Shown here: piece by piece, positions 1-4,225 of the stretch
Numbering within the stretch: position 1 is the first letter of the stretch
Layout: every line of letters starts with the position of its first letter
DNA from: DASYSA01 sp036003885
GTDB taxonomy: Bacteria; Acidobacteriota; Blastocatellia; UBA7656
Direction of reading: 5' to 3'
DNA length: 6,834 bases
Assembly: GCA_036003885.1 (NCBI GenBank)
Contig: DASYSA010000105.1
Span: forward strand, 1-6,834
Position numbers and translations under genes: made by a program
Notes under the pieces: generated by a model
The model's database searches: none
The model's input: only the letters and a program-made list of their open reading frames with translations
Told to the model about the DNA's origin: nothing

Positions 1-167
1 GTTTCGCGGCCAGTGCGCAGTACGGGTCCGCCGGCTCCCTCAGGATGGAATTCGATCCAGCCTTCCCATGTACCATCTTCACGAGCCTGGCCACACGCAA
101 GGATAAAGTAGTTCGTGCCACCCGGCCCTTGCACTTGCATCGAATACTGTTGAATTACTTCCCGCAT
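1..167 (-). CDS. Uncharacterised WEGW-motif protein, N-terminal part (cut by window edge)
   Basis: The gene runs off the window at position 1; 55 codons plus two bases are visible. The ATG at 167-165 is the first start after an in-frame TGA at 173-171, which fixes the upstream limit. The visible protein begins MREVIQQYSMQVQGPGG and contains FILACGQ at about residues 21-27, DGTWEGWIEF at 31-40 and GPVLRTGRE at 47-55; the next codon begins AC, so it is Thr whatever follows. A WEGW core followed by a V-L-R-T-x-R-E-T stretch is, as I recall it, typical of a family of small uncharacterised bacterial proteins; I know no function for it. There is no signal peptide or membrane segment in the visible part. 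It lies 46 bp downstream of the DinB-like gene on the same strand and could be cotranscribed with it. A weak GAAGG lies upstream of the ATG. Confidence 0.7.
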   Translation of the reverse strand, partial: MREVIQQYSMQVQGPGGTNYFILACGQAREDGTWEGWIEFHPEGAGGPVLRTGRE

Positions 168-213
168 CGTTCACGCCTTCGCCTCGAGTTGCCCGGGGCG
201 GTGGTCCCTCCGA

Positions 214-750
214 CTACTCCTTTCCACTCACTCCGGAATCTTCTCCATCGTTGGATTCTGATTGTACTCGTGGGACGCTCCCTTTGGAATGCTGATTGCC
301 TTCCAGTTTCCGCCGCTCAATATCTTTGCCCAGCAAGACTATTTGACCGACGTGAGACGAGGTGTGCGCCAGCGATCTGCAAAATGCTTCGTGCACGGTC
401 AAAGGATTCCCCCTGATAGAAACCGTCTTCTGCAGATCCTCGTCCTTGAGCGCTGTAAGCTGGCTCTCCAGTACCGCCCACGCTCGAGCCCACATCTGAT
501 CTATTTCCAGCCTGGCATACTTAAGATCCCCGAACTCAGAATCTCTGTCCCTCCATTCCTTTTCGCCATCGCTGGTCAAAAAGTCGGTGAATCGAGAGAT
601 CAGATTACCGCTGATATGCCGCACGATCATCGCTATCGAATTGTTGTCGGGACCGAGAGTCTGGTTGAGGGCTTCATCAGAAACCTGTACCATCGCTTTC
701 TCGCCGATCGCCCTGTATCGCCTGTATTCTGCCGCAAAGTTGTTGATCAT
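214..750 (-). CDS. DUF1572 / DinB-like (DinB-YfiT superfamily) putative metal-binding protein
   Basis: This is a soluble 178-residue protein with no signal peptide or membrane segment. It has the three-histidine pattern of the DinB/YfiT four-helix-bundle superfamily: His45 in IVRHISGN, then His129 and His133 in AHTSSHVGQIV, expected to bind one divalent metal. NSIAMIVRHISGN (37-49), FTDFLTSDGEKEWRDRD (54-70) and SIRGNPLTVHEA (111-122) match what I recall of the DUF1572 subgroup. In that subgroup the C-terminus usually carries an S-x-P-R-G-x-S element; here it reads GSVPRVQSE, followed by a polar tail. Superfamily members include thiol-dependent S-transferases and DNA-damage-induced proteins, but the substrate of this subgroup is unknown to me. 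The ATG at 750 fits the family N-terminus; only a weak GAGCGA sits upstream. It is separated from the ketosynthase by 135 bp and followed by the WEGW gene after 46 bp. Confidence 0.85.
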   Translation of the reverse strand: MINNFAAEYRRYRAIGEKAMVQVSDEALNQTLGPDNNSIAMIVRHISGNLISRFTDFLTSDGEKEWRDRDSEFGDLKYARLEIDQMWARAWAVLESQLTALKDEDLQKTVSIRGNPLTVHEAFCRSLAHTSSHVGQIVLLGKDIERRKLEGNQHSKGSVPRVQSESNDGEDSGVSGKE

Positions 751-819
751 AACAATCGCTCAGCGTTTCGACGTCCAGGGTAGTTGCTCAGCGGACGACC
801 TAAACCTGCTTGCCGCAAA

Positions 820-836
820 CACGAATGGCCACGAAG
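820..836. repeat. Degenerate CACGAA repeat pair in the spacer
   Basis: In the 135-bp spacer between the ketosynthase stop and the DinB-like start, CACGAAT (820-826) is followed after GGC by CACGAAG (830-836). The same CACGAAT unit occurs twice in the left part of the palindromic element at 6684-6699. It looks like a decayed member of the same intergenic repeat family. The rest of the spacer shows no convincing terminator: the only hairpin near the ketosynthase stop is a four-pair GGCG/CGCC stem with no T-run. Confidence 0.4.
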
Positions 837-885
837 AGAATAAGGTAAAGGCCCGGTTACTTCGTGCGGCGTCGCGAGTCGCCTT

Positions 886-2166
886 TTACGCTCCGTCGTT
901 AGCAAGTTTCTTGAACACCAGAGCGGAGTTCTTGCTGCCGAATGCGATGCAGTTGCACAACGCTGTATCGATGCGCTGGCTGCGGCCAACGTTCGCCACA
1001 TAGTCGAGATCGCATTCAGCGTCCGGCGTCTCTACATTGATAGTCGGCGGAACGTAGTCGTGTTTCATTGCCATCAGGGTCGCCACCGCGCTCGCCGCTC
1101 CTGAAGCGCCTTGCGGGTGGCCTATCATCGACTTCGTAGAGCTTGCCGGGATCTCTCGCGCACGATCTCCGAATGCTATTCGTACCGCGGCGGACTCGGT
1201 CTTGTCATTGATCTTGGTAGCCGTCCCATGCAGATTCAGGTAGTCAACTTCATCCATTGCCAGACCCGCGCCCTCGACCGCAAGCCGCATAGCGCGAGCC
1301 GCGTCGTGGCCCGTGGGAGCTATCTGAACGCGATGATATGCGTCGCAGGTCGAAGCGTATCCGCCGACTTCGGCGTAGATGTGAGCTCCTCGCTTCAGCG
1401 CGTGTTCCATCTCCTCGAAGATCAATACCCACGCGCCTTCGCCCAGGACGAACCCGTCACGGTCTCCATTGAAGGGCCGCGACGCTCTGGCCGGTTCATT
1501 ATTCCACCGTGTGGTGACAGTCCCCATCCGGCAGAAGGCGGTCATCAGGCCGAAGGTTATGCAGGCTTCAATTCCTCCGGTTACTACAGTCTCAATCTGG
1601 CCGAGGCGAATCGCATTTGTCGCATAGCCCATTGCATCGGTCGAGCTCGTACAGCCGGTAGAGACCACGTGGCTCATGCCGTGAAGCCGAAAAGCCATAT
1701 TGATCTCGCTCGAGAGCATGCCTACAAACGATGCAACAATCGAGTAGGGGCTGACGCGGCGATAGGCTGAGTCGTGGTCACCGCGGTCGTAGTACTGTTT
1801 GTATTGGCGCTCGGCGAACTCGATGCCGCCCGCGCCGGTGCCGACGATAACGCCGATACGCTCACGCTCGGCTTCGCTCAGCGTCTCGAAGCTGAGGCCC
1901 GCATCTTCGGCGGCTTCTTCGGTGGCGTAAAATGCCATAGGAACAGCGCGCTGGACCCGGTCTTTGTCTTTTTTGGAGACGTAGCGGTCGAAGTCGAAAT
2001 CCGTTACCTCGGCGGCAACTTTGCAGGAGAGCTTCGACGCGTCAAAGAGCGTGATAGGTCCGGTGCCGCTCACACCGCCGGCGGTGGCTTTCCAGTAGGC
2101 TTCGCGGCCAATGCCGTTCGGGCTGACCGCGCCCATACCGGTCACAACAACGCGTTTCAGACTCAT
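886..2166 (-). CDS. Beta-ketoacyl-ACP synthase (KAS II/FabF family, KS-alpha-like)
   Basis: The gene encodes a 426-residue cytoplasmic thiolase-fold condensing enzyme that would join an acyl thioester to a malonyl-ACP unit by decarboxylative Claisen condensation. It begins MSLKRVVVTGMGAVSPNGIG. The nucleophile Cys172 lies in VVSTGCTSSTDAMGYA, the first catalytic His313 in LNLHGTATKINDK, and Lys345 and His350 in TKSMIGHPQGASGA, so the Cys-His-His triad is complete. The STGCTS-x-x-DA-x-GYA context resembles KS-alpha subunits of type II polyketide synthases more than housekeeping FabF (usually A-x-ACTSG). The usual C-terminal FGGTN loop reads FGSKN (409-413). Length is normal for the family. A GTG at 2175 extends the frame by three codons but lies inside the Shine-Dalgarno; the ATG at 2166 sits six bases after GGAGGTG and is the better start. 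No ACP or chain-length factor is adjacent. Family assignment is sure; the pathway is not. Confidence 0.93.
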   Translation of the reverse strand: MSLKRVVVTGMGAVSPNGIGREAYWKATAGGVSGTGPITLFDASKLSCKVAAEVTDFDFDRYVSKKDKDRVQRAVPMAFYATEEAAEDAGLSFETLSEAERERIGVIVGTGAGGIEFAERQYKQYYDRGDHDSAYRRVSPYSIVASFVGMLSSEINMAFRLHGMSHVVSTGCTSSTDAMGYATNAIRLGQIETVVTGGIEACITFGLMTAFCRMGTVTTRWNNEPARASRPFNGDRDGFVLGEGAWVLIFEEMEHALKRGAHIYAEVGGYASTCDAYHRVQIAPTGHDAARAMRLAVEGAGLAMDEVDYLNLHGTATKINDKTESAAVRIAFGDRAREIPASSTKSMIGHPQGASGAASAVATLMAMKHDYVPPTINVETPDAECDLDYVANVGRSQRIDTALCNCIAFGSKNSALVFKKLANDGA

Positions 2167-2172
2167 TCTTTT

Positions 2173-2179
2173 CACCTCC
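2173..2179 (-). promoter_or_regulatory. Strong ribosome binding site deciding the ketosynthase start
   Basis: On the minus strand GGAGGTG is followed by the six-base spacer AAAAGA and then ATG at 2166. This near-perfect anti-SD match places the start at 2166 and explains away the in-frame GTG at 2175, which forms the end of the SD itself. Confidence 0.8.
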
Positions 2180-2243
2180 GGGGAGTTGGCTGATGGATAG
2201 CCTTCTGCTGGCTCTGTAATGGCTTCGAGGTGTCGCCTCTGGC

Positions 2244-2273
2244 ATCATCCCCCTTCGGCGAGAGCGTTGTCAA
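2244..2273 (-). promoter_or_regulatory. Candidate sigma70 promoter of the ketosynthase gene
   Basis: On the minus strand a perfect TTGACA (2273-2268) is followed, after 18 bases, by GATGAT (2249-2244), a four-of-six match to TATAAT. The predicted start near 2237 would give a leader of about 70 bases before the ATG at 2166. This is the only promoter-like pair I found in the 265-bp gap between the TPR gene and the ketosynthase. The weak -10 keeps confidence moderate. Nothing else was recognised in the gap: no clear terminator and no convincing small gene. Confidence 0.4.
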
Positions 2274-2431
2274 TCGCGATGCCGAGTGACGCCGCGACAT
2301 GGGTTCATCGCGGAGGCGCTAAAGATGCAAAGGCAACGCAAAGAATTCCCTCGAATATCCGGGTTCTCTGTACTTCGGGCTGAGTGATCTCCTGACGCAC
2401 TCTCGCGCGCCTCAAACACTCAATGCCCACA

Positions 2432-3247
2432 TCAAAGTCCGGAAGCTGGATTATCCAGCATCGACTGTGCAAGCTTTCGATCGCGAATATTCTCAAACTC
2501 CCATTCAGGATCGACAGGGAGCGATATTATCTTCTGCAACAGATCGGATGCACGGGGGCGATCTCCAATCAGCAGCAGCAACTCGGCCGCGTAGATCATC
2601 GTCACGCTGTTCGCGGTCGCGGCAAGAGCGCGCTCGAAATAGCCAAGGCTTCTCTTGCGGCTGCCTCCCAGGAAGATCGGGGCGTGGTGCTCGAGGCGCC
2701 CCAGTACACGCAAAGGACCTGCGCCGTGATAGCTCTCAGATATTGCTGCTGATCGTTTCAGTTCTCGCCGGGCCCGAAGCAGAGCACACGCAGCTCTCAA
2801 ACCCCCTGACGTTTCGGCAAAGAGCGCCAGGTTGACACCGAGCCAGAAGTGACCCTCTACGCGGCCGGGACTTAAGGAGGTGGCTCGTTTACCGGCGTGC
2901 ACTGCATCTGAGTGAAATTGTTGCTTCTCATCGGAGGCCTCCGCGCACTGGCCCAGAAAGAAGAGAGAGCGCGACAGACGCCATTGGACTTCATAGAGCT
3001 GGGTCGCGTCGCTGAAGTTGGTCAGGAGTGAGACTGATTCCTCGACGGCGCAGGGCTGTCCGCGCCGGCGGTAGAGATCGTCGACGCGGTCGAGCGTAAG
3101 AAGGGGAGAAGGGGAGAGTGGGGGAGTGGGAGAATCGGAGAGCGGGAGAGTGGAAGAATGGAAGAGTGGCGGAGTCGGAGAATCGGAGATCGGCAAGCGG
3201 CTCTCCGGTATTTGACTCTCCGATTTTCCATCCTCTCGCTGTCCCAT
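2432..3247 (-). CDS. TPR-type helical repeat protein with a repeat-encoded N-terminus
   Basis: The frame encodes 271 residues. Residues about 52-262 look like a tetratricopeptide-type helical repeat protein: a leading DDLYRRR helix (56-62), an EVQWRLSRSLFFLGQ helix (86-100), a SPGRVEGHFWLGVNLALFAE block (126-145), a GAGPLRVLGRLEHHAP-IFLGG block (175-195) and a final repeat with YFERALAATANS and GDRPRASDLLQKII. The order resembles TPR proteins related to TRAP-transporter T-component (TatT-like) proteins, which usually have a signal peptide; none is visible. Residues about 19-48 are instead encoded by the octamer array and show an eight-residue periodicity (SDSPTPPL-like). The ATG at 3247 has AGGGGAG six bases upstream, but that region is purine-rich by nature, so the SD may be fortuitous. 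The real N-terminus may have been replaced, and the gene may be impaired. Function unknown; scaffold or protein-interaction roles are typical of TPR proteins. Confidence 0.65.
   Translation of the reverse strand: MGQREDGKSESQIPESRLPISDSPTPPLFHSSTLPLSDSPTPPLSPSPLLTLDRVDDLYRRRGQPCAVEESVSLLTNFSDATQLYEVQWRLSRSLFFLGQCAEASDEKQQFHSDAVHAGKRATSLSPGRVEGHFWLGVNLALFAETSGGLRAACALLRARRELKRSAAISESYHGAGPLRVLGRLEHHAPIFLGGSRKRSLGYFERALAATANSVTMIYAAELLLLIGDRPRASDLLQKIISLPVDPEWEFENIRDRKLAQSMLDNPASGL
3103..3191 (+). repeat. Octamer tandem array, left arm (GGGAGARY units)
   Basis: From 3104 to 3191 eleven consecutive 8-bp units can be laid end to end: gggagaag, gggagagt, gggggagt, gggagaat, cggagagc, gggagagt, ggaagaat, ggaagagt, ggcggagt, cggagaat and cggagatc. 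Units diverge by one to three bases but keep the period without slippage. The first part (3103-3130) has four runs of three or more G separated by loops of 3-5 bases, which fits a G-quadruplex motif on the plus strand. The array is read on the opposite strand as codons of the TPR gene. Confidence 0.85.
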
Positions 3248-3278
3248 TCGCCGCTCCCCTTCTCACATTCACCTTTCA

Positions 3279-3321
3279 CCCACCCTCCCACTCTCCCATT
3301 CTCCCATTCTCCCATTCTCTT
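3279..3321 (-). repeat. Octamer tandem array, right arm, inverted orientation
   Basis: On the plus strand accctccc, actctccc, attctccc, attctccc and attctctt follow each other from 3282 to 3321. On the minus strand these are the same GGGAGARY octamer as the left array, so the two arrays face each other about 90 bp apart. The DNA between them (3192-3278) contains further degenerate TCTCC pieces. On the minus strand six GGG runs with loops of 5, 5, 5, 1 and 1 bases (3313-3279) form a strong G-quadruplex motif. The array begins directly after the lipoprotein gene stop at 3330. Confidence 0.8.
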
Positions 3322-3329
3322 CATCTTCC

Positions 3330-4223
3330 TCACTTCAAACTTATCGTCTTCAAGTGTTCCCTGGTGAAGAGTGAATCTTTCAGAATTCCTTCGCCCAGGC
3401 TTGCGCTTAACACCTCAAAGTCGAGCTTCCTTCGCTTGGCGATGTTGTCTATCGTGAATCGAGTTCGCACCGGGTGTTCGCCAATCTGCTCGAAGGCGTC
3501 CACCTCCATTCGCCGGGCCAGACTGCTTTGATTATCGTAGAACTCTGCGAGCACCGTGGCGTAGTTCTCTTTCAGTATCATCAGCACTATGCGAGGGAAT
3601 CTCGACTCGGCGCCCCCTTTGAGCTTCCCCTCAAGGCGATAGACCGGCGACGATTTCAGGGTCTCCTCCCCAACAACGGTGAAGTCGTACTTTTCTGGCT
3701 GACCGTCGACCAGTTCCTGAAGCGACAATCCAAATAGCGAATCCTCGGTCGTGGCCCCCTTCGACGAGACGAAGCTGTCCGCGCTTTGCGCATAGCGCGC
3801 AGCCTCGATGTCGCCTTCCGGGCTGATGGAGATCAGAGAGCTGCGATCTCGCTCTTCGACCGGAGCGGTAAACTCGATCAACATGGCCTGGCCGCCATCC
3901 GGTTTGCGGTTTCGATAGATGGTCAGACGGACCTCGCGCGATGATTGATCCGCTTCGTGGATCTTCACCTTCATCTTTTCGACGCGCCGGTCCAGCGTAT
4001 TGACCGCGCGAAACCGCTCGACGATCTTTGGCGTGTCGAGCGCTGCATTAGGGTTCGTGTCGGACGGTCTTCGATCGGCGTTCGGGCCGTGGTCGCTCTT
4101 GCATGCGACGAGGGCCGCAAGTATGCAAGCTGCGAGAGCCCAGACGCCCGGCCCCGACCGAACAGAGCGAAACGAAATGTGTGAGGTTGTATGTTCGATG
4201 ACCTGGTGCGGCTTCGTCTTCAT
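3330..4223 (-). CDS. Outer-membrane lipoprotein-sorting (LolA-like) lipoprotein
   Basis: The protein has 297 residues. A signal sequence with hydrophobic core VWALAACILAALVAC ends in the lipobox L38-V39-A40-C41, so Cys41 should be lipidated and the mature protein membrane-anchored facing the periplasm. Residues about 65-297 fit the LolA-like fold of the COG2834 family: DTPKIVERFRAVNTLD, a strand-rich QAMLIEFTAPVEERDRSSLI segment, a SLFGLSLQEL segment where relatives have an FSYEDL-like motif, then YDFTVVGEETLKSSPVYRLEGK. LolA-like proteins carry lipid moieties in a beta-barrel pocket. The frame is open to 4553, but the extra 110 residues are antisense shadow of the permease; the ATG at 4223 has AGGAAGG nine bases upstream and is followed by a lysine-containing signal peptide. 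It starts two bases after the permease stop, implying translational coupling and partnership with it. The substrate is not determined. Confidence 0.88.
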   Translation of the reverse strand: MKTKPHQVIEHTTSHISFRSVRSGPGVWALAACILAALVACKSDHGPNADRRPSDTNPNAALDTPKIVERFRAVNTLDRRVEKMKVKIHEADQSSREVRLTIYRNRKPDGGQAMLIEFTAPVEERDRSSLISISPEGDIEAARYAQSADSFVSSKGATTEDSLFGLSLQELVDGQPEKYDFTVVGEETLKSSPVYRLEGKLKGGAESRFPRIVLMILKENYATVLAEFYDNQSSLARRMEVDAFEQIGEHPVRTRFTIDNIAKRRKLDFEVLSASLGEGILKDSLFTREHLKTISLK

Positions 4224-4225
4224 TG

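Noticed and set aside
262..783. Plus-strand open frames opposite the DinB-like gene
   Set aside because: The minus-strand frame has the family motifs and metal histidines; the plus-strand products show none.
865..885. Hairpin GGCG/CGCC just after the ketosynthase stop as a terminator
   Set aside because: Only four pairs can form before mismatches and no T-run follows on the minus strand.
1111..1770. Long plus-strand open frame opposite the ketosynthase
   Set aside because: It is the mirror of the conserved ketosynthase core, with no domain and no ribosome binding site; the neighbouring plus frame at 1774-2193 is rejected for the same reason.
2305..2496. 63-residue minus-strand open frame between the TPR and ketosynthase genes
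   Set aside because: It overlaps the TPR 3' end in another frame, has no recognised similarity and no good ribosome binding site.
3104..3321. CRISPR-like array
   Set aside because: The repeats are 8 bp, directly abutting and without unique spacers, and no cas gene is present.
3022..3531. Several overlapping open frames on both strands rich in S-P-I-L-P-L or G-E-W-E-N repeats
   Set aside because: These are alternative translations of the octamer arrays; an 8-bp repeat without stops is open in many frames, so openness is no evidence of coding.
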